7,490 bases of DNA from NCBI GenBank assembly GCA_045593555.1, contig JAZNWU010000043.1:1-7490 (forward strand), in the 5' to 3' direction. This document shows positions 1 to 6,024 of the stretch, in pieces; position 1 is the stretch's first letter, and each line of letters opens with the position of its first letter. Source of the stretch: Fimenecus sp045593555 (lineage in GTDB: Bacteria > Bacillota > Clostridia > Oscillospirales > Acutalibacteraceae). The translations under genes were made by a program, and so were the position numbers. The notes beneath the pieces are model-generated. The model was given only the letters and a program-made list of their open reading frames with translations. It was not told the origin of the DNA and did not search any database.

Positions 1-351
1 GAAATGGTTATAAGAGTGCAAGCACTTTTACGCAGGGCACAGATGATAAACGAGAGAAGGCAGACTATTGGTGACACTGTCCTTGAGTGCGATACCTTTA
101 CGGTACATTCATCGGGAAGCAGTGTTTCCTTACCACAGAAAGAGTTTATGCTGCTTTATAAAATGGCATCTTATCCGGGACGAATTTTCACACGCCAACA
201 GCTTATGGATGACGTGTGGGGTTACGATTCGGAAAGCGATACCCACACAATTGATGTTCATATCGGAAGACTCAGAGATAGGTTCAAAGACAACAAGGAT
301 TTTAAAATTGTCACAATAAGAGGTGTGGGATACAAGGTGATTAAGTTATGA
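1..351 (+). CDS. OmpR/PhoB-family response regulator, C-terminal part (5' end outside window)
   Basis: DNA-binding half of a two-component response regulator; the phosphorylated receiver domain lies upstream of the window. The frame is open from base 1. The first Met codon (4-6) is internal, because the opening residues MVIRVQALLRR are the typical last helix of a receiver domain leading into the linker. The rest is a Trans_reg_C winged helix: a beta-strand platform, SLPQKEFMLL, the helix TRQQLMDDVWGY, a recognition helix around DTHTIDVHIGRLRDRF, and the C-terminal wing hairpin TIRGVGYKV. The stop TGA overlaps the kinase start (ATGA), so the two are translationally coupled and almost certainly cognate. 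The target genes are unknown; the two downstream membrane-protein genes may be co-transcribed with it. The family assignment is firm, but the subfamily cannot be told from this half. Confidence 0.93.
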   Translation, partial: EMVIRVQALLRRAQMINERRQTIGDTVLECDTFTVHSSGSSVSLPQKEFMLLYKMASYPGRIFTRQQLMDDVWGYDSESDTHTIDVHIGRLRDRFKDNKDFKIVTIRGVGYKVIKL

Positions 352-1403
352 GAAATAAGGGACAAAGAGAAAACTTGAAAGCTCGTGTTATACCTTTAAG
401 CTTAAATACCCGATTAACACTTATTATCGGTTGTGTAGTTTTAGCAAGTGTGTTGATTGCTTTTGGAATTATGAGTCTGATAAAGTTCGTAAATCCCGAT
501 GCCTCTAAAATTCATCTTCTTTTGCAACTTAACATCCTTTGCCTCGCTATAGCAATGATTTCCACAAAATTGATTCTGAAGCGTTTTCTTGAACCCATAA
601 AAACCTTAAGAGAAGCAATGCAAAAGGTAGCAGACGGTGATTTCACCACAAGAATTGAAACAAAATCCACCTCTGCCGAAATTCAGGAAATGTTTTCAGG
701 CTTTAATATAATGACACAGGAGTTAGCTTCAACAGAAATTCTGCAAACCGATTTCGTTTCCAATGTTTCCCACGAATTTAAAACGCCAATAAATGCCATT
801 GAGGGTTATACAACACTTTTGCAAAGCACAGATAATATAGACGAGGTCGAAAACGAATACATAGAGAAAATTCTTTTCAACACAAAAAGGCTTTCTTCTC
901 TTGTCAGTAATATTCTCTTACTTTCTAAAATTGAAAATCAATCAATTCAAACAAATCAGGTGAAATTCAGACTTGATGAACAAATAAGGGAAACTATTGT
1001 TGCTCTTGAACAAAATTGGACAGAAAAAGATATTGAATTGAATGTGGAATTAGAGGAGTTTGAATATTTCGGTTCCGAAATTCTGACTTATCATATCTGG
1101 TCAAATATTATCGGAAATGCAATTAAATTCAGTCACAATGGCGGTACTGTAAAAATTAAACTTAAAAAGCAACAGGATAACATTTGCTTTATCGTAGAAG
1201 ATGCCGGTCCCGGTCTTTCAGATGAAGCACAAAGGCATTTATTTGACAAATTCTATCAGGCGGACTCTTCCCATAAGCAAGAAGGTAATGGCCTGGGTCT
1301 TTCATTGGTAAAGCGAATCGTAACCATTATCGGCGGTGAGATCTCTGCTGAAAACATAGAAAGCGGCGGATGTCGTTTTACAGTTAATTTAAATGAAAAC
1401 TAA
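348..1403 (+). CDS. Two-pass membrane sensor histidine kinase (HAMP-HisKA-HATPase_c)
   Basis: Membrane sensor kinase that autophosphorylates on histidine and passes phosphate to the response regulator encoded just upstream. Two hydrophobic helices (about 22-46 and 56-78) are separated by only ~10 residues, so there is almost no extracytoplasmic domain. A HAMP linker (~79-130) follows, then the H-box VSNVSHEFKTP with phospho-acceptor His142. The catalytic domain has N-box WSNIIGNAIKFSH (Asn253, Asn257), G1 EDAGPGL (Asp285), F-box FDKFYQ (299-304) and G2 GNGLGLSL (313-320), so all ATP-binding motifs are intact. The start ATG overlaps the preceding stop and has AAGGTGA seven bases upstream. The tiny loop resembles intramembrane-sensing kinases, which detect membrane or transporter state rather than a soluble ligand; that role is an inference. 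The 351-residue length is usual for this type. Confidence 0.95.
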   Translation: MRNKGQRENLKARVIPLSLNTRLTLIIGCVVLASVLIAFGIMSLIKFVNPDASKIHLLLQLNILCLAIAMISTKLILKRFLEPIKTLREAMQKVADGDFTTRIETKSTSAEIQEMFSGFNIMTQELASTEILQTDFVSNVSHEFKTPINAIEGYTTLLQSTDNIDEVENEYIEKILFNTKRLSSLVSNILLLSKIENQSIQTNQVKFRLDEQIRETIVALEQNWTEKDIELNVELEEFEYFGSEILTYHIWSNIIGNAIKFSHNGGTVKIKLKKQQDNICFIVEDAGPGLSDEAQRHLFDKFYQADSSHKQEGNGLGLSLVKRIVTIIGGEISAENIESGGCRFTVNLNEN

Positions 1404-1421
1404 ATAAAAGGAGACAGTTTT

Positions 1422-2567
1422 ATGGAAATTCCAATAGATAAGAAAAAGAAACTTGCTTTGTGGATTATAGGAGTTATAACTGCTTGTATTCTGATATTTT
1501 TGGGAGTTCAGAATATCAGTGTTGTTTACGAAGGAGTTAAGTGGTGTATACAACTTGTCTCGCCGCTTATACTCGGTTTTGCAATAGCATTTATTTTAAA
1601 TGTACCTACTCACTTTTTTGAATCTCATTTATGGAAAAACACTAAAAAAACCGTTTTAAACAAACTGCGCAGACCTGTTGCTTTTTTATTGTCTGTTATT
1701 GGAATTGCTGGCGTTGTAGTCGGAGTTGTGTGGCTTGTTGTTCCGGAATTAATAGATGCGGTTAAAATTATTGTGCAGGCCGTTGTTGATTTTATAAACA
1801 GAATAAAAGAAATGCCTGAAACCGAACTTAAAGAACTACCGTTGGGGAATCTGCTGTTAGGAGTTGATTGGGATAGCCTGATTGATAATCTGCAAAACTG
1901 GTTAAAAAATCAAAGCGGAACAATAGCAAACACAGCAGTCGGTACAGTAAGCTCTGTTGTGGGTGGTGTAGTTGACTTCTTCATTGCCTTCGTTTTTTCA
2001 ATTTATATTCTGTTCAGTAAAGAAAAGTTGAAATCACAGTCAAACAGGCTCGTTCGTGCGTGGCTTCCCGAAAAATTTGCAAGTTGGTTACTTCACGCTT
2101 TATCTGTAGCAAGTGTTAACTTTCGCAATTTCATTTCCGGTCAGACACTTGAAGCGTTAATATTAGGTGTGCTTTGTATGCTCGGTATGCTTGCACTTAG
2201 AATACCCTATGCACCTATGGTCGGAGCATTAGTAGGTGTAACTGCACTAATCCCTGTTGTTGGGGGCTTTATCGGTGCAATAGTAGGTGCATTTATGATA
2301 GTTACTGTATCACCTATGAAAGCAGTAATCTTTATTATATATCTTCTTATTTTACAACAGCTTGAAGGCGACCTTATTTATCCCAAAGTAATGGGCAGTC
2401 GTGTAAATCTGCCGGCAATATGGATTATGGCTGCGGTAACAATAGGCGGAGAGCTTGCAGGTCCTCTCGGTATGCTTTTAAGTGTTCCTGTTGCTTCAAC
2501 CGCTTATGTTCTCATTAAAGAGGCAACCTTGAAACGAGAAAACAAGCTTTCTTCCAAAAAATTGTAA
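1422..2567 (+). CDS. AI-2E/PerM-family polytopic membrane protein
   Basis: Integral membrane protein of the AI-2E transporter family (PF01594; TqsA/PerM/YtvI relatives). Members have been linked to autoinducer-2 export, sodium/proton antiport and permease-like functions, so the substrate here is unknown. Hydrophobic segments lie at about 11-31, 43-63, 85-108, 174-198, 238-258, 263-292, 298-318 and 330-362. The soluble stretch at ~110-170 is the usual position of the family's extracytoplasmic region. Conserved family signatures are FISGQTLEALILGVL (237-251), PVVGGFIGAIVGAF (278-291) and QQLEGDLIYPKVMG (312-325), followed by the glycine/proline-rich GGELAGPLGMLLSVPVAS. Length (381 residues) is normal and nothing is broken. 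It starts 18 bp after the kinase stop behind a clear AAAGGAGA site, so it is probably in the same transcript as the two-component system. Confidence 0.93.
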   Translation: MEIPIDKKKKLALWIIGVITACILIFLGVQNISVVYEGVKWCIQLVSPLILGFAIAFILNVPTHFFESHLWKNTKKTVLNKLRRPVAFLLSVIGIAGVVVGVVWLVVPELIDAVKIIVQAVVDFINRIKEMPETELKELPLGNLLLGVDWDSLIDNLQNWLKNQSGTIANTAVGTVSSVVGGVVDFFIAFVFSIYILFSKEKLKSQSNRLVRAWLPEKFASWLLHALSVASVNFRNFISGQTLEALILGVLCMLGMLALRIPYAPMVGALVGVTALIPVVGGFIGAIVGAFMIVTVSPMKAVIFIIYLLILQQLEGDLIYPKVMGSRVNLPAIWIMAAVTIGGELAGPLGMLLSVPVASTAYVLIKEATLKRENKLSSKKL

Positions 2568-2574
2568 ATAGTTT

Positions 2575-2599
2575 TAAAAGCATATAACTGTTGCTTTTA
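2575..2599. other. Short intergenic hairpin between the AI-2E and BrkB genes
   Basis: TAAAAGCA (2575-2582) and TGCTTTTA (2592-2599) form an 8-bp stem with a 9-nt loop in the 48-bp gap. No U-tract follows, so it is unlikely to stop transcription. It might act in mRNA processing or partial attenuation, or be chance in AT-rich DNA. Confidence 0.3.
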
Positions 2600-2615
2600 T
2601 GTGGAGTGATTATAT

Positions 2616-3548
2616 TTGTCGGATAAAAAACTGAATATTACAGAAAATGCAGAAAAAATAACATTTAAACAGTTTTTCCGTCAGTTATGTAACAATATAC
2701 TTAAACATAATATCGGGAAGAATGCCGCTTCTCTTTCTTATTATCTGATATTCTCTCTGTTTCCACTCCTTATTTTTATCTCGAATTTTATGGGTTTACT
2801 GAACCTTGACGTATATTCCGTTACCGAAGTTCTCAAACAGGTTTTACCCAACGAGGTTGTACTTATTATTGAGAGTTATCTTGATTATATATCAACCAAT
2901 TCCAGTAGTGCTTTATTGTGGTTCTCTTTGGTGTTTTCAATATGGTTTCCTATGCGTACCGCAAAAGGTCTTATGTCAGATGTACGTCTTGCATATAATC
3001 TTGAAAAACCAAAGAATCCGATTATATATACATTAAAGCAGTTGTTATACACTGTAGTTTTACTTGTAGTTATTGCATTAACTATTATGCTTTCTTTTAT
3101 GGGTAAAAATATTTTAAACGCAATAAAGAATTGCCTTCCGGCAAATGCGTTTCAGATACCAAGTTTTTTTCTCGGAATTTGGCAATATGTTCGCTTTATC
3201 CCTATAGCTGTTCTTATGTTTTTGGCACTTGGCACATTATACGCAGTTTCTTTGGAAAAAAGAGTACCCTTTAAAACTATGCTTCCTGGCATTTTCACGT
3301 CACTGATACTGTGGCTTGTTATAAGTCTTGGTTTTACTTTTTATGTTGAAAATTTCTCTAATTATTCAGTTGTCTACGGAACATTAGGTGCTGTTATGGT
3401 TTTATTGATTTGGTTATATGCTACTGCTTTTGTTCTCATTTTCGGTTCAGAAGTAAATGCTTGTCTGCTGTTTTTTCAGCAAAAACAAAAAACGCCCAAA
3501 GCCTTGATATATAAGGCTTTGAGCGATGGTGCTGGTGACCGGACTTGA
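2616..3548 (+). CDS. YihY/BrkB-family inner-membrane protein with a displaced C-terminus
   Basis: Polytopic membrane protein of the YihY/virulence factor BrkB family (PF03631). Its biochemical role is poorly defined; members were named for serum resistance and for an early, wrong, link to RNase BN. About six hydrophobic segments are visible (~38-62, 98-118, 138-162, 186-210, 222-245, 254-279). Family hallmarks are NAASLSYYLIFSLFPLLIF near the N-terminus and YGTLGAVMVLLIWLY...FGSEVNA (254-282) near the C-terminus. The start is TTG at 2616, chosen because GGAGTG lies 8 bases upstream and no ATG fits. It follows the AI-2E gene by 48 bp and probably belongs to the same operon. Oddity: after about residue 288 the frame runs through a minus-strand terminator and a tRNA-Leu fragment, ending GAGDRT at a TGA inside that fragment. 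The family core is complete, so the protein may still work. Confidence 0.92.
   Translation: MSDKKLNITENAEKITFKQFFRQLCNNILKHNIGKNAASLSYYLIFSLFPLLIFISNFMGLLNLDVYSVTEVLKQVLPNEVVLIIESYLDYISTNSSSALLWFSLVFSIWFPMRTAKGLMSDVRLAYNLEKPKNPIIYTLKQLLYTVVLLVVIALTIMLSFMGKNILNAIKNCLPANAFQIPSFFLGIWQYVRFIPIAVLMFLALGTLYAVSLEKRVPFKTMLPGIFTSLILWLVISLGFTFYVENFSNYSVVYGTLGAVMVLLIWLYATAFVLIFGSEVNACLLFFQQKQKTPKALIYKALSDGAGDRT
3481..3525 (-). terminator. Minus-strand intrinsic terminator inside the BrkB-family gene's 3' end
   Basis: CAAAGCCTT (3497-3505) pairs with AAGGCTTTG (3513-3521) around a 7-nt loop. CGC/GCG (3493-3495/3523-3525) extends the stem past one mismatch. Read on the minus strand it is followed by TTTTTTGTTTTT. 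On the plus strand there is only an A-run upstream, so it acts only on minus-strand transcripts. It starts one base after the tRNA-Leu 3' fragment, so it looks like the original terminator of a tRNA-Leu gene that once ended here. Confidence 0.8.
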
Positions 3549-3550
3549 CC
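3527..3550 (-). pseudogene. Duplicated 3' end of tRNA-Leu (fragment)
   Basis: Bases 3527-3548 are identical to 3746-3767, the 3' end of the intact tRNA-Leu: CCA end, discriminator base, acceptor 3' strand and the 3' half of the T arm. One base of the T loop is then missing (GGTCAAGTCC instead of GGTTCAAGTCC) and similarity stops. There is no matching 5' half, so no tRNA can form. The repeat spacing is 219 bp. Confidence 0.85.
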
Positions 3551-3688
3551 GTCTGCTACGGCTACGCCTTGCATACTATTCGCTTGGCGACCAAATTTCT
3601 TACGAAATTCGATACCCGCCAACCGTCTTGTGCTAAAAATGATTCACCGAATCATTTTCTTAACGCACAAACCCAAGGGTTCAAGTCC
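3541..3688. repeat. Small palindromic element with T-arm-like inverted ends and two internal hairpins
   Basis: This stretch codes for nothing recognisable. Its ends are GGACTTGA-CC (3541-3550) and GGTTCAAGTCC (3678-3688), inverted copies of a tRNA T-arm sequence. Inside are two strong hairpins. The first pairs TTGGCG (3584-3589) with CGCCAA (3617-3622) around AATTTC/GAAATT. The second pairs TTGTGC (3628-3633) with GCACAA (3665-3670) around AAAATGATT/AATCATTTT with a 5-nt loop. The shape resembles a miniature inverted-repeat element or a structured intergenic repeat. Mobility is inferred; no transposase or target duplication beyond the tRNA-end repeat is seen. Confidence 0.55.
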
Positions 3689-3702
3689 TTAATTATAAAA
3701 CT

Positions 3703-3746
3703 AAAAAGGTGAAACCACACTCTTCAAGTGCAATTTCACCTTTTTT
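3703..3746. terminator. Bidirectional intrinsic terminator between the BrkB operon and tRNA-Leu
   Basis: AAAAAGGTGAAA (3703-3714) and TTTCACCTTTTT (3734-3745) form a 12-bp stem, with a nested CACT/AGTG hairpin (3718-3721/3727-3730) in the loop. A T-run follows on the plus strand (3741-3746) and TTTTTAG follows on the minus strand. It can therefore end both the plus-strand operon and the minus-strand tRNA-Leu transcript. The hairpin abuts the tRNA CCA end. Confidence 0.85.
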
Positions 3747-3832
3747 GGTGCTGGTGACCGGACTTGAACCGGTACGGTATTGCTACCGAGGGATTTTAAG
3801 TCCCTTGCGTCTGCCGATTTCGCCACACCAGC
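3746..3832 (-). tRNA. tRNA-Leu (anticodon UAA), CCA encoded
   Basis: Read on the minus strand this folds as a complete class II tRNA of 87 nt. The acceptor GCTGGTG pairs with CACCAGC, followed by discriminator A and an encoded CCA. The D arm is GCG/CGC around AAATCGGCAGA. The anticodon stem AGGGA/TCCCT has loop CTTAAAA, giving anticodon TAA. The long variable arm GGTA-GCAA-TACC is typical of leucine tRNAs, and the T arm is ACCGG-TTCAAGT-CCGGT. It reads UUA codons, and UUG by wobble. It has its own promoter 23 bp upstream and a terminator touching its 3' end, so it is a single-gene transcript. Confidence 0.98.
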
Positions 3833-3854
3833 ATACTGTTTCAACAGCCCTATT

Positions 3855-3883
3855 ATTATATATTATGATTTTGAAAATGTCAA
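3855..3883 (-). promoter_or_regulatory. Consensus sigma-A promoter of tRNA-Leu
   Basis: On the minus strand TTGACA (3878-3883) and TATAAT (3855-3860) are exact consensus boxes with a 17-bp spacer. Transcription would start near 3848, about 16 nt before the tRNA 5' end, as expected for a strongly expressed stable RNA. Confidence 0.88.
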
Positions 3884-3906
3884 TATGAGAATGTAAAGTT
3901 TTAAAT

Positions 3907-3960
3907 AAAAAATTGGCGGGAATCCCTAGGTCCCCTTTCAAGGGAGCCGAGAGTCCCGCC
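3907..3960 (-). terminator. GC-rich composite terminator of the GH13 gene
   Basis: TCCCGCC/GGCGGGA (3954-3960 and 3915-3921) closes a stem which, read on the minus strand, is followed by AATTTTTTA. Inside it a second hairpin pairs TCCC (3931-3934) with GGGA (3942-3945), extended past a bulge by GG/CC. It starts 14 bp after the GH13 stop codon. The local GC content is far above that of its surroundings, and the inner CTCCCTTGAAAGGGG motif looks like a dispersed-repeat unit adopted as a terminator; that origin is an inference. Confidence 0.75.
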
Positions 3961-3974
3961 CTATCATTACAATA

Positions 3975-5861
3975 TTATTTTACTTTATAAATATTTACTT
4001 CATATGCACGGAGTTTGTCTGCAGTTACAGGATAGTTTGAAAGCACACACTCACCTTCTGCAGGTTGAGGACGAGAAACAATGTTCTCTGTAAGGTTCAT
4101 TTCAATATAGAATTTACCTTCTACACTTTCTCTGTAAAGACAGAATGTTTTATCATTTGTCTTAAGTGGCTTAAAGTCACCATAAACAAGAGTTGCTTTA
4201 TTTTCCTTACGAAGTGCCATAAGTGATTTATAATAATTGAACGGACTTGTCTTATCCTCAATCTGTGCTTTTGCATTACACTCTTTATAATCACCGTTTA
4301 CACGAATCCATGGTGTACCTGTTGTGAAACCTGCATTTTCGCTGTCGTCCCAACAAACAGGAGTTCTTGAATGGTCACGGCTACCTGCCATAATAACAGC
4401 CCAAGCTTCTTCAGGTGTTTTACCTTTTTCAATGAGTTCTGCATATTTATTGATTGACTCAACGTCACGCATTTCACTCATATCTTTAAACTCACAGTTC
4501 ATCATGCCGAGTTCCTCACCCTGGAAGATATATGGTGTTGCACGACCTGTAAGGAGCATTGCACCGATAAGCTTTGAAAGTGGTTTTCTGAATTTAGGGT
4601 CAGGATTAACCTTTGATACCATTCTTGGGTTATCGTGATTTTCAATAACGAGTGTTGGCCATGATGAGCCATAAAGAGAAAGCTGATATTTTGTAAACAT
4701 TTCCTTTAAATACTTAAGGTCATATTTATAGTCATCCCATCTCTGTTTACCACGTGGTTCAAGCTGGTCAAAAAGGAATGTTTCTCTGATTTCCTCACGG
4801 GAATCATCAACAAGGTATTTTGCCATTTCAACACCGATACCACCTGTTTCACCAACACAGAATGATTCAGGAAATTTCTTAAATGAATTTTCATTAAGCT
4901 CGTGGAGATATTCATGAAGTCTTGGTCCCCAGAAATAATGTTCGCCACCGTATCCGATAAATTCACCAACGAGAGGATTACCGTCAGGAAGACCTTCGAC
5001 TTTAGAGATAAGGTTGATAACGTCCATTCTGAAGCCATCAACACCCTTTTCAAGCCACCAGCAAACCATTTCAGCAATTTCTTTTCTCATATCAGGATTT
5101 TCCCAGTTCAAATCCATCTGCTTTGATGAGAAAATGTGCATTGCCCACTGGTCAAGTTCAGGATAGTAATTCCATGCTGAACCTGAGAAAACTGATGTCC
5201 AGTTGTTTGGTGGAATTCCGTCACCTTTACCCTTACGGAAAATGTAATAATCCTGATACTTCTTGTCACCTGCAAGAGCCTTCTGGAACCATTCGTGCTC
5301 GTCAGAAGTGTGGTTTACAACGAGGTCCATAACGAGTTTCATTCCACGCTTATGAATTTCATCGAGCATCTGGTCAAAGTCGTCCATTGTGCCGAATTCT
5401 GTCATAATTTTACGATAGTCACGAATATCGTAACCCATATCATCATTAGGTGAGTCATAAATAGGGCTGAGCCAGAGGACATCAACACCTAAATCCTTAA
5501 GATAATCGAGTTTTGAGATAATACCCTGCAAATCACCGATACCGTCACCGTTTGAATCCATAAATGAACGAGGATAAATCTGATAAATTACAGATTCTTT
5601 CCACCATTTCGGGTCAACCTCATTTTTTGTAATAACCTTTTCAGGTGTAAGATTTAAAAGATTACAGATGTGCTGAATTGTTTCCATAGGAAGTTTATCT
5701 CCCAGAATTTTTGGAAGAGCCTTTAACTTCATTTTACCAACCAAAGGGTTATGTATAACTGCACTTGGGATACCTGCGTGATATGCAACCATTTCAACAA
5801 GGTCGTTACCGACAGGAGTGTTCAAAACATCTTTAAGAGTGCTTGCAGGAGTAATTTTCAT
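3975..5861 (-). CDS. GH13 alpha-glucosidase (oligo-1,6-glucosidase type) with an N-terminal extra domain
   Basis: Cytoplasmic glycoside hydrolase that should release glucose from the non-reducing end of short alpha-glucans (isomaltose, panose, dextrin fragments). Numbering is from ATG 5861, 628 residues. The (beta/alpha)8 barrel begins at WWKESVIYQIYPRSF (~86), followed by the Ca-type loop DSNGDGIGD (102-110), DLVVNH (179-184), QMDLNW, the nucleophile in GFRMDVIN (Asp280), the acid/base in CVGETGG (Glu338) and ENHDN (Asp410). All catalytic residues are present. Val follows the nucleophile, as in alpha-1,6-acting isomaltases (alpha-1,4 enzymes often have Thr or Ala), which favours the 1,6 reading. 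Residues 1-~82 form an extra, mostly helical domain absent from classical members (~550 residues). There is no signal peptide. The start was chosen because AAAGGAAG sits 7 nt before ATG 5861; in-frame ATG 5879 and TTG 5882 lie on or before that site and lack one of their own. Confidence 0.95.
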   Translation of the reverse strand: MKITPASTLKDVLNTPVGNDLVEMVAYHAGIPSAVIHNPLVGKMKLKALPKILGDKLPMETIQHICNLLNLTPEKVITKNEVDPKWWKESVIYQIYPRSFMDSNGDGIGDLQGIISKLDYLKDLGVDVLWLSPIYDSPNDDMGYDIRDYRKIMTEFGTMDDFDQMLDEIHKRGMKLVMDLVVNHTSDEHEWFQKALAGDKKYQDYYIFRKGKGDGIPPNNWTSVFSGSAWNYYPELDQWAMHIFSSKQMDLNWENPDMRKEIAEMVCWWLEKGVDGFRMDVINLISKVEGLPDGNPLVGEFIGYGGEHYFWGPRLHEYLHELNENSFKKFPESFCVGETGGIGVEMAKYLVDDSREEIRETFLFDQLEPRGKQRWDDYKYDLKYLKEMFTKYQLSLYGSSWPTLVIENHDNPRMVSKVNPDPKFRKPLSKLIGAMLLTGRATPYIFQGEELGMMNCEFKDMSEMRDVESINKYAELIEKGKTPEEAWAVIMAGSRDHSRTPVCWDDSENAGFTTGTPWIRVNGDYKECNAKAQIEDKTSPFNYYKSLMALRKENKATLVYGDFKPLKTNDKTFCLYRESVEGKFYIEMNLTENIVSRPQPAEGECVLSNYPVTADKLRAYEVNIYKVK

Positions 5862-5898
5862 AGCAAAGCTTCCTTTCATCAAGAAATATAACTTAAAT

Positions 5899-5927
5899 AT
5901 TATACACCAACATTATCCAAAATTCAA
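5899..5927 (-). promoter_or_regulatory. Promoter of the GH13 gene
   Basis: On the minus strand TTGAAT (5922-5927), a 17-bp spacer and TATAAT (5899-5904). The predicted start near 5892 leaves ~30 nt of leader to ATG 5861 but only ~10 nt to TTG 5882, which supports the shorter protein. No catabolite-response (cre) palindrome was seen nearby. Confidence 0.75.
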
Positions 5928-5955
5928 CACATCTATCATTGTCTTTTATAAAATA

Positions 5956-5984
5956 TTGAAATAGTTTTTGATTTGTGATATTAT
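5956..5984 (+). promoter_or_regulatory. Promoter of the secreted propeller-like gene
   Basis: TTGAAA (5956-5961), a 17-bp spacer ending in an extended TG motif (5976-5977), and TATTAT (5979-5984). The expected start near 5991 lies downstream of the in-frame ATG at 5968, which excludes that codon as the protein start. An inverted repeat TGATA-N9-TATCA (5976-5994) overlaps the -10 and start site and could be an operator, though it is short. Confidence 0.72.
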
Positions 5985-6024
5985 GCTTGTATCAAGACAA
6001 AATAAGACAAAAGGAATGATAGTT

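Noticed and set aside
2562..2588. Possible promoter before the BrkB gene (TTGTAA ... TATAAC)
   Set aside because: The spacer is only 15 bp and both boxes are imperfect; co-transcription with the preceding genes is simpler.
3584..3670. The paired hairpins as a CRISPR array or riboswitch
   Set aside because: The two hairpins differ in sequence, there are no regular direct repeats with spacers, and no gene follows that a riboswitch could control.
4706..5126. Alternative-frame ORFs (both strands) inside the GH13 gene
   Set aside because: They lie within a strongly conserved coding region, encode no recognisable family and are explained as frame shadows.
5862..5882. Upstream in-frame starts for the GH13 gene (TTG 5882, ATG 5879)
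   Set aside because: The only good ribosome site (AAAGGAAG, 5869-5876) lies downstream of both and is correctly spaced for ATG 5861; TTG 5882 is also within ~10 nt of the predicted transcript start.
5968..6024. Longer N-terminus for the secreted protein (ATG 5968 or ATG 6016)
   Set aside because: ATG 5968 lies within the promoter region, upstream of the predicted transcript start. ATG 6016 overlaps the ribosome site. TTG 6025 gives a standard signal peptide with correct spacing.
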